From DASWNP01 sp036399175 (lineage in GTDB: Bacteria > Acidobacteriota > Blastocatellia > Pyrinomonadales > Pyrinomonadaceae): a DNA stretch of 40,449 bases. This document shows, in pieces, positions 6,327-14,159 of the stretch (position 1 is its first letter; each line of letters opens with the position of its first letter). The translations under genes and the position numbers were made by a program. The stretch covers positions 1 through 40,449 of the forward strand of contig DASWNP010000035.1 in the NCBI GenBank assembly GCA_036399175.1. Reading direction: 5' to 3'. The notes beneath the pieces are model-generated. The model saw only the letters and a list, made by a program, of their open reading frames with translations, did not search any database and had not been told where the DNA came from.

Positions 6327-6514
6327 GCCGCCTCCGCGCGTCTGGGTTTGAGGGCAAGTACCTCGGATTTACTAACAAGTTTCTTACGTTCGTCGAGTGG
6401 GTCGGGGAAGTGGCGAATGCTGCCGTTCTTGAGCAGTTTCGTCATTTTCAACGGGCTCACGCCCAGAAGTCTGCGTGCTTCGGTAGCTGTGATGAGATCA
6501 TTAGGAGTCTCCAT
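6323..6514 (-). CDS. Small excisionase/MerR-like HTH protein
   Basis: A 63-residue protein starting at ATG 6514. TATEARRLLGVSPLKMTKLLKNGSI is a helix-turn-helix of the helix_turn_helix_17/excisionase type, followed by a short wing (FPDPLDERKKLVSKSEV) with the DPLD.R...V pattern usual in such proteins. It is first in an overlapping three-gene operon with parA and the winged-helix gene. Likely role: autoregulator of the partition operon or a recombination directionality factor. No recombinase is encoded nearby, which favours the first. Confidence 0.82.
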   Translation of the reverse strand: METPNDLITATEARRLLGVSPLKMTKLLKNGSIRHFPDPLDERKKLVSKSEVLALKPRRAEAA

Positions 6515-7001
6515 GAGGGCAGAAGGTACACCATGTTACACTTTGATTCAATATGTTTATTTTAGAATTAAGGTAGGGCAGGCAGACAAGACGCAGGAAG
6601 CATGTCGCGGGCTCCGCCGGGGCGCGAGTATGAGAATGCCGTGTGCGCGCCGTTCACCTGGCTGGTGATGAAAACTCGCGCGTCCATCTTAGGTAGTAGT
6701 GCTCAAGCTGGACAAAGAAGAGTGATGAGGAGCAATCCAGAAAGCATCCCCTCTCGTAATTCCTATGAACCCCCTCGGATCTGATAAACAATCGGTTGAC
6801 GGAAACGAGCTACTTTTTTCGGCCATCGCCACGACTTGATGCATCAGAGGATAGAACCGCTTGAGGGTTGGGGCAGAGGCCAGAGCATGAAAACGCAAGC
6901 GATAAACAGGCACGCCCAAAACAAAGTAATCAACGATGTGTAGCGTTCGTAAATTGAGTGTGTGCAAAATCTCAGATTAAATCTTCTGGAAGGAGACCTA
7001 T
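6515..7001. other. 487-bp gap between the ParA module and msrA, with a doubtful 39-codon ORF
   Basis: No convincing gene is present. A minus-strand frame at 6568-6687 encodes 39 residues (MDARVFITSQVNGAHTAFSY then SRPGGARDMLPAS) and is GC-richer than its flanks. It has protein-like text but no good ribosome site, so it may be a remnant or copy of a dispersed element. The msrA ribosome site GGAAGGAG lies at the right end. This gap is the likely border between the acquired left part and the rest. Confidence 0.4.
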
Positions 7002-7670
7002 ATGTCTAATTCACTTTTCCGTATTTTCACGCTACTTATACTCTGTGCCATGATGGCATGTAATGCGGCCAACGCAAGGGCTGTGGCGATACCTGATCCT
7101 GTTGTAGACGCCCTGCTGGCTGCCACAAAAGGTGAGCAAACGGCTGTCCTGGCGGGCGGTTGTTTCTGGGGTGTCGAGGCTGTGTTCGAGCATGTTAAGG
7201 GAGTCATTAATGTGACATCAGGTTATTCAGGCGGAACTGCAAAATCGGCTAATTATGAGATGGTTAGTAGAGGTAAGACGGGGCATGCCGAAGCGGTACA
7301 GATCACTTATGACCCGTCACAGATTACCTACGGGCAGCTTCTCAAAATCTTTTTCGCGGTCGCGCACGACCCAACCCAACTAAACAGACAGGGGCCCGAT
7401 ACGGGCACGCAATATCGCTCAGCTGTTTTTTACTCCGACGATGAGCAAAAGCGCATAGCCGAAGCCTACATTAATCAGCTAAATCAGGCTAAAGTCTTTA
7501 ATCGTCCAATTGTTACCGAGGTCTCCAGACTTAACTCTTATTACCAGGCCGAGGCGCACCACCAGGACTACGCCGCCCGTCATCCTAATGACGCTTATAT
7601 CGTGATTCATGATCTGCCCAAGGTGGAAGACCTCCGCCGTCAATTTCCCAATCTATATAAAACAAGATAG
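7002..7670 (+). CDS. msrA: Exported peptide methionine sulfoxide reductase A, single-cysteine type
   Basis: A 222-residue MsrA that reduces the S-epimer of methionine sulfoxide. Residues 1-28 form a signal peptide (LFRIFTLLILCAMMACNA), so it acts outside the cytoplasm; CNA could be a poor lipobox. The catalytic motif is GGCFWG with Cys54, and the family blocks VTSGYSGG, GHAEAVQI, DPTQLNRQGPDTGTQYRS and AEAHHQDY are all present. There is no cysteine after Cys54, so no classical resolving cysteine: it must be recycled by an external thiol, as in one-cysteine MsrA enzymes. GGAAGGAG 6 nt upstream fixes the start. It stands alone, converging with the DoxX-like gene. Confidence 0.96.
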   Translation: MSNSLFRIFTLLILCAMMACNAANARAVAIPDPVVDALLAATKGEQTAVLAGGCFWGVEAVFEHVKGVINVTSGYSGGTAKSANYEMVSRGKTGHAEAVQITYDPSQITYGQLLKIFFAVAHDPTQLNRQGPDTGTQYRSAVFYSDDEQKRIAEAYINQLNQAKVFNRPIVTEVSRLNSYYQAEAHHQDYAARHPNDAYIVIHDLPKVEDLRRQFPNLYKTR

Positions 7671-7735
7671 GTTCTGCTTCCAGTCCTCGATCCGACGACG
7701 GATCTTACGCTGCCGGCGAATAGGGCTCAGCCGTC

Positions 7736-8167
7736 CTATTGATCTGCTGGCAGCGTGTACCAGTACGCCCAGGCAATGAACACTATCTGCAATGGTAATC
7801 TGAGCCATAAGAATAGAGGGTGTATGTCGGAGTAAAGCTGCGGGTTGATTGCCATGTGAATGTTTGCCGGAAATACTGCTATGAGCAATGCAATCAGCCC
7901 CCAGGCCGCAATGCGTGTCATGGCAGGCACCGGAAGCAAGATGCCCAGAGCGATCTCGAAGAATCCGCTAAAGTAAATAAGAAAAAGATGCCATGGCAAG
8001 TAAGGCGGCATGGACTTCAGATAGAAGGCGGGATTGATGAAATGATTCAGACCCGCAAGCACGAAGAACACGCATAGCAGATATTTCAGTATGATTTTGA
8101 GAGTATGAATCAAGTTACACCAACTACCTAAGTCGGGCTGGATGGAATCAGCGATTCTATTAAGCAT
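7736..8167 (-). CDS. DoxX-like four-helix membrane protein
   Basis: A 143-residue protein with four hydrophobic helices at about 25-45, 65-85, 88-107 and 120-140. The pattern KYLLCVFFVLAGLNHFINPAFYLKSMPPYLP is typical of DoxX/DoxD-like small membrane proteins, with the G-x-NHF after helix 1 and a G-x-LLPVP turn before helix 3. Proteins of this family are linked to oxidative stress and quinone-related functions in some bacteria, but for this subgroup the role is unknown. The start is uncertain: ATG 8167 lacks a clear ribosome site. The gene is divergent from the hydrolase at 8202 with a 34-bp gap, so promoters overlap. Confidence 0.82.
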   Translation of the reverse strand: MLNRIADSIQPDLGSWCNLIHTLKIILKYLLCVFFVLAGLNHFINPAFYLKSMPPYLPWHLFLIYFSGFFEIALGILLPVPAMTRIAAWGLIALLIAVFPANIHMAINPQLYSDIHPLFLWLRLPLQIVFIAWAYWYTLPADQ

Positions 8168-8201
8168 TCCAATTCATCATCGCAGCAGGTGACTCGCCCT
8201 C

Positions 8202-9380
8202 ATGAGAAAATTTCTACTAATACTGTGTTGGTCAGTTGCTGTGCCGTGTGTGTTGTCCGCACTCCTGATTATCTTACCAGCGCCATCATATTACCTATGG
8301 ATGGTGGCGGTCGGTGCCAGTGAGTGGAGTGTCTGGATCCTCTTGGCAGGTCTCATCAGCTTGGTCTGCGGCGGGTGTGCTTTATTTATCGGTCGGAGAA
8401 GCGCATGGGCGTGGGGCGGGATTACGCTCAGTACGGTGACGGTTGTTTGTGCGAGCGTGCCTAACCTTGCAGCCTACAGGACTGCTGCGCACAGAGGCGT
8501 GAGCCTCTCATGGAGCCGATATTTTTTAGGAGCGGAGCAGTCGGACGCGCTTGTCATGGTTGTTGTACAGCCCGACGTTGAGTTTACAGCCCCCAGTGGG
8601 CACCCGTTACGTCTGGATGTGTATCAACCGCAAGCGAACGATACTTCTAAGACCTTATTGCCAGCCGTTATCGTGATTCACGGTGGTTCCTGGAGTGGCG
8701 GCGCTAAAAGCGACTTTGCGAGTTATGATCGCTGGCTGGCAGCGGATGGCCGGGTGGTCTTCGATGTGGAATACAGGCTGGCGAACGGCGCACAACGGTT
8801 TCCGGCGCAAATCATGGACATCAAATGTGCGATTGCGTGGGTTAAAAGCCATGCTGCACAGTATCATGTTGACCCCGAGCGACTCGCCCTCTTGGGCCGC
8901 TCTGCCGGTGGGCAACTGGCGCTGCTTGCCGCCTATACTGCGAACGATCCCACTCTTCAGCCTGGTTCCTGCAATGCTCAAGACACGAGCGTGCGCGCTG
9001 TAATCTCCTTCTACGGCCCAACCGATTTAGCCTGGGACTACACGCATCCGGGTCGCCCGGACGTGATTGACACCCCGCATGTGCTGGAGAACTTTCTGGG
9101 CGGGTCGCCCATCTCCGCACCCAAAGCCTATGCGTCCGGCTCTCCCATCGAACACGTCAGCGCCGAGTCGCCGCCTACCCTGTTCCTGCACGGCGGGCAT
9201 GACCAACTCGTCCTGAGCGAGAACGTCGAGCGCATCACTCCAAAGTTGGCGGCCGCCAGTGTGCCGTTCACTTACGTTTATCTTCCCTGGGGCAATCATG
9301 GCTTTGACTACAACTTTAATGGTTGGAGTTCTCAAATCGCACAGGCCGAAATCAGTAAATTTCTGGACAACCACTTATGA
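8202..9380 (+). CDS. Membrane-anchored alpha/beta hydrolase (BD-FAE / carboxylesterase type)
   Basis: A 392-residue protein. Residues 1-95 contain three predicted membrane helices; residues 125-392 are an alpha/beta hydrolase. The oxyanion motif HGGSW is at 160-164, the nucleophile is Ser234 in GRSAGG, the acid is Asp334 in HGGHDQLV, and the base is His366 in GNHGFDY. The order and spacing fit the BD-FAE / esterase-lipase group (Pfam Abhydrolase_3 / BD-FAE style). It probably cleaves an acyl or feruloyl ester at the membrane; the substrate is unknown. The N-terminal helices make it longer than typical 280-310 residue members. Codon use is less GC-biased than in genes beyond 9.7 kb. Confidence 0.92.
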   Translation: MRKFLLILCWSVAVPCVLSALLIILPAPSYYLWMVAVGASEWSVWILLAGLISLVCGGCALFIGRRSAWAWGGITLSTVTVVCASVPNLAAYRTAAHRGVSLSWSRYFLGAEQSDALVMVVVQPDVEFTAPSGHPLRLDVYQPQANDTSKTLLPAVIVIHGGSWSGGAKSDFASYDRWLAADGRVVFDVEYRLANGAQRFPAQIMDIKCAIAWVKSHAAQYHVDPERLALLGRSAGGQLALLAAYTANDPTLQPGSCNAQDTSVRAVISFYGPTDLAWDYTHPGRPDVIDTPHVLENFLGGSPISAPKAYASGSPIEHVSAESPPTLFLHGGHDQLVLSENVERITPKLAAASVPFTYVYLPWGNHGFDYNFNGWSSQIAQAEISKFLDNHL

Positions 9381-9408
9381 TTAGCGGGTTCTCACAGATG
9401 AGAGTCAG

Positions 9409-9560
9409 CTAATCCTCACAACCCTTCTCGAACGCCTCCGCACGCATCCGAGCCTCGGCACCGTGCCGGTGTAGCCATCGTCAACGCGGACGAGCCGGAA
9501 GGCGCGCGCCAGGGCGACATCATCATTCTCACAAACTACGACCAATCGCTCCGCTCTTAG
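9409..9560 (+). pseudogene. Possible decayed coding fragment
   Basis: Two plus-strand frames read like one broken protein: LLERLRTHPSLGTVPV stops at a TAG near 9475, then after a shift IVNADEPEGARQGDIIILTN continues to a TAG at 9558-9560. No start, ribosome site or recognised family. It may be the tail of a lost gene downstream of the hydrolase. The rest of the 9381-9672 gap shows nothing. Confidence 0.3.
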
Positions 9561-9672
9561 AAACTTCGCCTGCCAGAGATGACGCGAAATAATCCTCTGT
9601 TCAGATTCAAGGCCGGAACATCTCGCCTCCGAGATAATCCGCACAACGTCTGTTTAGCATCAACTTCAAGCG

Positions 9673-11412
9673 TCAACGTCGCGGGCGAAGCCGCGTCTGT
9701 CGGCTGTGCCCCGTGCCGCCGCCGACGTTCTGCGCGAGCGGAAAGATGGGCTCGATGTCAACAGGGACGCTCGTCATGCGGTCGAGAGCTTTCTGCATCG
9801 GCGGACGGACGACGGCGTACTTGTCGAGCATCGCTTTGGCCTTGTCGTATGAGCCTTCGGCCTGAATGGTCATAATCTCACTGGTCAGCTTGCGGACGGC
9901 ATCCTTGATGCGCCTGGGGTTGATGCTGAACGTGCCTCTACGCTCGTCGAAGCGGATGGCGTCTTCGTCGAGCAGGTAGTTGAACTGCAAGGCGATGCCT
10001 CTGCCGTGAGCTTCGTTGATGCCGAAGCGGACGGAGCGGAAGGCTGAGGCCAGAAACGTCGTGTAGAGCGAACGCTCCATGCGCCGCTCGACGAGTCCCT
10101 TGTCGATGAGGTACTGCAAAGCCCAGAGACCTGTGATGTCGGCCTTCGCCTCCTCGAAGGCGGAGGAAAGCTCTTTGAGCTGAAGGCGGACGGTCGTTTC
10201 GCGGCCGTCTACGCTGATGTTGTGGGGCCCCAACCCGTGCATCAATTCGTGCGCGAGGATGTGCGTGAAGAAGGCTTCGAAGGAGATGTCGGCCTGCTGC
10301 GCCGGGTCGAGCACGACCTTCGAGATGGGGACGAGCGTCTGTTGGAACTTCGCCTCCTGCACGTTCTTGAGCATGACGCGCTTCGAGCCTTTTTCCTTGA
10401 CGACGCGCTCGTCGTTCGGCAGGTTGAAGGCCGCCGTCTGCACGCCCTTGTTGCCGTCGCCCGAAGCGAAGACTTCGTTGACGACGCGAATCGGGGCGGC
10501 CGCGCCGAGCTTCGGGTTGCGATAACGCGCCTCAATCGGCAGGTTGTTCTCCAAATCCTGCAAGTAGCTGCTGAAGCGCGCGAGCTTCTCGGATTCGGCC
10601 TCGTCGCGCAGCGTGACGTAAGCCTCGAAAGCGGCCTTGTAGCTGAAAAGCTCGTCCTCGTAGGTCTCGTAGGGGCCGATGGTCACGTCAATCGGCGCGT
10701 CCAACTCCATCCATGCCACATCGCTTTCGTAGTAGTCGTTCGAGAGAAAAGCTTCGGCGCGTTTGTTCAGAAAATTCCTGAGCGTCGCGTTGGTGGTCAA
10801 CCGGGCAGCCTCTCGAAGCAGGCGCGAGGCCGGAAGCAGAAACTCTCTGTATTCCTCGTTGTAAGGAACGGTCTTGAGCTTGCCGTCCGCGCTCCGTCTG
10901 ATAACGTAGAAGAATCCGGTGGCGCGTGCTCTCTCTTCTTCCGAAAGCGACTGCGCCCAGGTGTTGAACTCGTCCTTCGTTATATCCGCCGGATAAAAAT
11001 TTGCGTGCGGCGGCTTCTCTTGCGGGACGCCTTCGATGAAAGGCTCGTTATGATCGAGACGCGACCAGGGGCCGGCGTTGATTCGGAAATACTGAAGGCG
11101 CAGACGCCCCTGCGGGCTCTTGTCTCGCTCCAGCCTTGCGAGCAGAGCCGGATTGCCGCTCCATGCCTGGCGTAGAAAAAGCGGATCCATCAATCGCGCG
11201 GCTTCGATAATCTTCTCAAGCGCGCGACGGTCGCCGCTTGAGAGACGCGAAGTGTCGGCGGTGATGCGCGTCGGCGCGAAGCGTCGAATCCTGGCCGCGA
11301 GCGACGCATCGGCCGACGCGTGTCCTTTACCCTGACGACGAGGCGCGGCCTGAAAGGGCGTCGCCAGGCTGCAAGCCAGCGCCAGCAGAAATATCTTCAA
11401 GCATGATTTCAT
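9673..11412 (-). CDS. Secreted M49-like zinc metallopeptidase
   Basis: About 579 residues from ATG 11412, which has GAGGAG 8 nt upstream; an ATG two codons earlier lies too close to that site. The N-terminus is a signal peptide (CLKIFLLALACSLATPFQA). The zinc site is HELMH near residue 390 and EEAKAD near 422, the second being the EE..(A/R)(D/E) motif of dipeptidyl-peptidase III relatives. VTIGPYETYEDELF near 245-258 is another block shared by M49-like bacterial enzymes. Classical M49 enzymes have HEXXGH; here the spacing is HEXXH followed by GLGPH, as in the diverged bacterial branch often labelled Zn-dependent hydrolase. Expected role: cleavage of short peptides in the periplasm. It is divergent from the TPR gene. 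Confidence 0.85.
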   Translation of the reverse strand: MKSCLKIFLLALACSLATPFQAAPRRQGKGHASADASLAARIRRFAPTRITADTSRLSSGDRRALEKIIEAARLMDPLFLRQAWSGNPALLARLERDKSPQGRLRLQYFRINAGPWSRLDHNEPFIEGVPQEKPPHANFYPADITKDEFNTWAQSLSEEERARATGFFYVIRRSADGKLKTVPYNEEYREFLLPASRLLREAARLTTNATLRNFLNKRAEAFLSNDYYESDVAWMELDAPIDVTIGPYETYEDELFSYKAAFEAYVTLRDEAESEKLARFSSYLQDLENNLPIEARYRNPKLGAAAPIRVVNEVFASGDGNKGVQTAAFNLPNDERVVKEKGSKRVMLKNVQEAKFQQTLVPISKVVLDPAQQADISFEAFFTHILAHELMHGLGPHNISVDGRETTVRLQLKELSSAFEEAKADITGLWALQYLIDKGLVERRMERSLYTTFLASAFRSVRFGINEAHGRGIALQFNYLLDEDAIRFDERRGTFSINPRRIKDAVRKLTSEIMTIQAEGSYDKAKAMLDKYAVVRPPMQKALDRMTSVPVDIEPIFPLAQNVGGGTGHSRQTRLRPRR

Positions 11413-11622
11413 ACGCATCTCTCCTCAGCTTCTCAACTCTTTCGACAAACTGCTTCCGGAACGTTCTTATTGCAACCCCTAAAGCGTCAGCCTGTCAAAT
11501 GTTAATTCACACGCGCACGATGCTGTCTCAACTCGAAATCCTTTAGCACGACGACCCCGAAAAAATTTGACTCGCCTCAAAGCTCAAACCGGAGTAGACT
11601 CCCTGCTTCGAGGAGCAATCCG

Positions 11623-12603
11623 ATGAAATCGACTTCCCGCGCCCGTCAATCTCTTCAAAAGTTTTCGCTCCGCGCCGTCGCCTTGTCGGCGGCAGCGTTC
11701 CTGCTCCTGCTCGCGCACGCGCAGGTTTCGCACGCCCAACAGCAGCAGCAGGAAGACCCCTTCGAGACGCTCAGGAAGCGCCGGGAAGAGCTTTCGCGCC
11801 GCGCGATAGAAGAGCCGCAGCGTCGTCAGATTGAGGAAGGGAAGCTCGTGGGCAGACCGTCGTCCGCGTCGGCAGAAGGTCGTCCTCCGCTCGGCGCATC
11901 GTCGAAGCCCGGCGTCGTTCGCGTCGTCTCGCCCGAAGAGAAGAAGGCGCTGGCACACATGGAGCGCGGCCTCGGCTACTTCTCCAAAAAACAGTTCGAG
12001 CGCGCCATACAGGAATACCGCGAGGCGCTTCGTCTCATGCCCGACATGCCCGCCCTGCACAACAATCTCGGCAGCGCGCAGTTCGCCCTCGGCAGCTTCG
12101 AGGAGGCGATAGAATCCTTCAAGCGCGCCTGCCAGCTCGAACCCGAAAACGCGCAGGCTCATTTCAACCTCGGCCTCGCCTATCTCAAACGCGGCGCTGA
12201 GGCCGAAGCCGCCGACGCCTTCAACCGCGCCGCCCAAGCCTACCTCGTCACAGGCGACGAGCATCTGAGCGCCAATCGGCTCAAGCAAGCCGAAGAGGCG
12301 TTCGCGCAGGTCAACCGCATTGACCCGGGCTTCTATCTGCCATACCTCAAGCTCGGTCTCGTCTACGAAGCCGACAAGCGATACCCTGAAGCCATCCAGG
12401 CTGCAAACGAAGCCCTGCGCCTCCAACCGAAGGCCAACGCCGCGCGACTCATTCTCGGGCGCATCTACCTCGCCATCAACCAGAGAGACAAAGCCCTTGA
12501 GCAGCATCAAAAACTGAAAGATGCCGGAGAGACAGACAAAGCTCAAACCCTCCAGAAACTAATCGACGCCCCCGCCTCCGATAGCCAACAGCGCACGCCG
12601 TAA
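11623..12603 (+). CDS. Secreted TPR-repeat protein
   Basis: A 326-residue protein from ATG 11623 with GAGGAG 7 nt upstream. Residues 1-38 are a signal peptide (ALSAAAFLLLLAHAQVSHA). A charged Gln/Glu/Arg-rich linker runs to about residue 105. Then follow about six tetratricopeptide repeats (A-x-Y/F-x4-A...P patterns such as FERAIQEYREALRLMPDMPA and FEEAIESFKRACQLEPENAQ) to the C-terminus. It probably acts as a periplasmic scaffold for protein contacts; the partner is unknown. Divergent from the M49-like peptidase across a 210-bp region with no clear promoter match. The long minus-strand frame on top of it is a shadow. Confidence 0.88.
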   Translation: MKSTSRARQSLQKFSLRAVALSAAAFLLLLAHAQVSHAQQQQQEDPFETLRKRREELSRRAIEEPQRRQIEEGKLVGRPSSASAEGRPPLGASSKPGVVRVVSPEEKKALAHMERGLGYFSKKQFERAIQEYREALRLMPDMPALHNNLGSAQFALGSFEEAIESFKRACQLEPENAQAHFNLGLAYLKRGAEAEAADAFNRAAQAYLVTGDEHLSANRLKQAEEAFAQVNRIDPGFYLPYLKLGLVYEADKRYPEAIQAANEALRLQPKANAARLILGRIYLAINQRDKALEQHQKLKDAGETDKAQTLQKLIDAPASDSQQRTP

Positions 12604-12852
12604 ACCTCAAGCTGCAACTCGAAGGCAGAAGCACACGAGAGAACCGGAGAAGTCGCCTGTAGTTTGTCTCCCTCTCTTTACGCTCTACGCCCCTGCGCCC
12701 TCCGCTTTGAAATACAGACTCTACCGACATTCAATCTTGAACGGATAGAGAGACAAATGTGAGGGCAGGGAACTGTCTCGACGTAGATTCGTAATATACT
12801 GTCGATACTCCCCTCGGACAGACTAAGCTGGTTAGCCGGATTGTTTGGCGCG

Positions 12853-13815
12853 ATGAGCTGGAATTACATAGACGGGCTGCTGATTCTGATTGTGCTGCTG
12901 AGCGTCGTGCTCGGCTGGTATCGAGGCTTCATCTACGGTCTGCTAGACCTCCTGCGCTGGATTGGAAGTCTCTTTCTGGCGCTGCGTTTCTATCAGTCGC
13001 TGGCGCATCTGCTCGCGGGCTACTTCGACTGGAAGGAAGTCTGGATTCAGCCCTTCGCCTTCATCCTCGTCTTCGTCCTCGCGGGCGCGTTGATTCAACT
13101 CATCGGGCACATGCTGCTCGGGCGTCTGCCCGAAGGCACGCACGAGCGCGGCCTCAACCGCTTTCTCGGCACGCTGCCCGGCTTCGTCAACGGCCTCATC
13201 CTCGCGGCCATCGTCTCAAGCCTGCTGCTTGCCCTCCCGTTCGCCGACGGACTGCACAATGCGACGCGCGAGAGCCCACTCGCCAACCGTCTCGCCGCCT
13301 CCACCGAACGCTTTGAAACCACGCTCACTTCCATCTTCGGCGAAGCTATCCGGCAGACCTTAAACACGCTCACCGTTCGTCCCGAATCGGACGAGCGCGT
13401 CGAGTTACCTTACAAGGTCGGCGATACACGTCCGCGTCCAGACCTCGAAGCGCAGATGCTTGAGTTGGTCAACCGCGAGCGCGCGAGCGCCGGGCTCAAA
13501 CCTGTCGCCGCCGACCCGCCCATGACCGAAGTCGCACGCCGACACTCAGCAGATATGTTCGCGCGCGGCTACTTCTCCCACGTCACGCCCGAAGGTCGAA
13601 GCCCCTTCGACCGCATCAACTCCGCGAGCATCCCCTACAGGACTGCCGGAGAAAATCTCGCCCTCGCCCCGACACTCTCCATCGCTCACAACGGCCTGAT
13701 GAACTCGCCTGGCCATCGCGCCAACATCCTCCGCCCCGAGTTCGGACGCCTTGGCATCGGCATCATGGACGGCGGGCGGCGCGGCATCATGGTCACACAG
13801 AACTTTCGCAACTAG
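12853..13815 (+). CDS. CvpA-like membrane protein fused to a CAP (SCP/PR-1) domain
   Basis: About 320 residues from ATG 12853 (an in-frame TTG at 12841 would add four residues; no strong ribosome site for either). Residues 1-130 carry four membrane helices with the CvpA pattern (NYIDGLLILIVLLSVVLGWYRG, then GFVNGLILAAIV). Residues 185-320 are a CAP domain: LELVNRERASAGLKPV, RHSADMFARGYFSHVTPEG, GENLA, then MNSPGHRANILRPEF. The two His of the CAP cleft are visible (RHSADM and SPGHR). CvpA proteins are implicated in envelope integrity; the CAP module would sit outside the membrane. The fusion is uncommon but known in other phyla. A strong terminator follows at 13830. Confidence 0.9.
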   Translation: MSWNYIDGLLILIVLLSVVLGWYRGFIYGLLDLLRWIGSLFLALRFYQSLAHLLAGYFDWKEVWIQPFAFILVFVLAGALIQLIGHMLLGRLPEGTHERGLNRFLGTLPGFVNGLILAAIVSSLLLALPFADGLHNATRESPLANRLAASTERFETTLTSIFGEAIRQTLNTLTVRPESDERVELPYKVGDTRPRPDLEAQMLELVNRERASAGLKPVAADPPMTEVARRHSADMFARGYFSHVTPEGRSPFDRINSASIPYRTAGENLALAPTLSIAHNGLMNSPGHRANILRPEFGRLGIGIMDGGRRGIMVTQNFRN

Positions 13816-13829
13816 AGCGAGCAGCAAAA

Positions 13830-13879
13830 AAAATAAGAGACCCGTTGCGCTCTCCCCTTCACAACGAGTCCCTTATTTT
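13830..13879. terminator. Bidirectional intrinsic terminator after the CvpA-CAP gene
   Basis: An 18-bp stem (13830-13847 with 13862-13879, two mismatches) closes on a 14-nt loop. A run of A precedes it and TTTT ends it, so it can work in both directions. It starts 15 bp after the stop codon of the CvpA-CAP gene. Confidence 0.85.
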
Positions 13880-14159
13880 GCGGTCGGTCGCTTCTGCGAA
13901 CCGACCTGCCTATATCTCTTTCAACTCGTGTGCCACAATCGTTGGCCGAGGTGAATCTTCCAAAAAGCCTCCAATTGCCGGGTTTTCGCTTGCATCCGCC
14001 CGAGCGTTTCCGACTCGTCGCCTCAACTCGAAAAATCGGACTCACGATTTGGTCTATGGCCTGAACGAAAAGGAAGGATGTGCGTCGAAACTCGTAGAAT
14101 GGCGCGCTGCGGGACTCTGCAACAGTTCTGCTGGTAGGTTAGCAGTCTTTCCCGAGTTG
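13880..14159. other. Gap between terminator and PLP decarboxylase
   Basis: No gene is supported. A short palindrome GGTCGGT...ACCGACC (about 13882-13906) directly follows the terminator and may add to termination. The rest is unremarkable, with only short fortuitous frames. Confidence 0.5.

Noticed and set aside
1..6514. Integron integrase or attI next to the cassettes
   Set aside because: No tyrosine-recombinase frame with the expected boxes (RHSFAT-like or the extra integrase motif) was found on either strand; the upstream side holds the ParA operon.
11584..12546. 320-codon minus-strand ORF over the TPR gene
   Set aside because: Antisense shadow caused by GC-rich third positions; the plus strand has a signal peptide and TPR periodicity.
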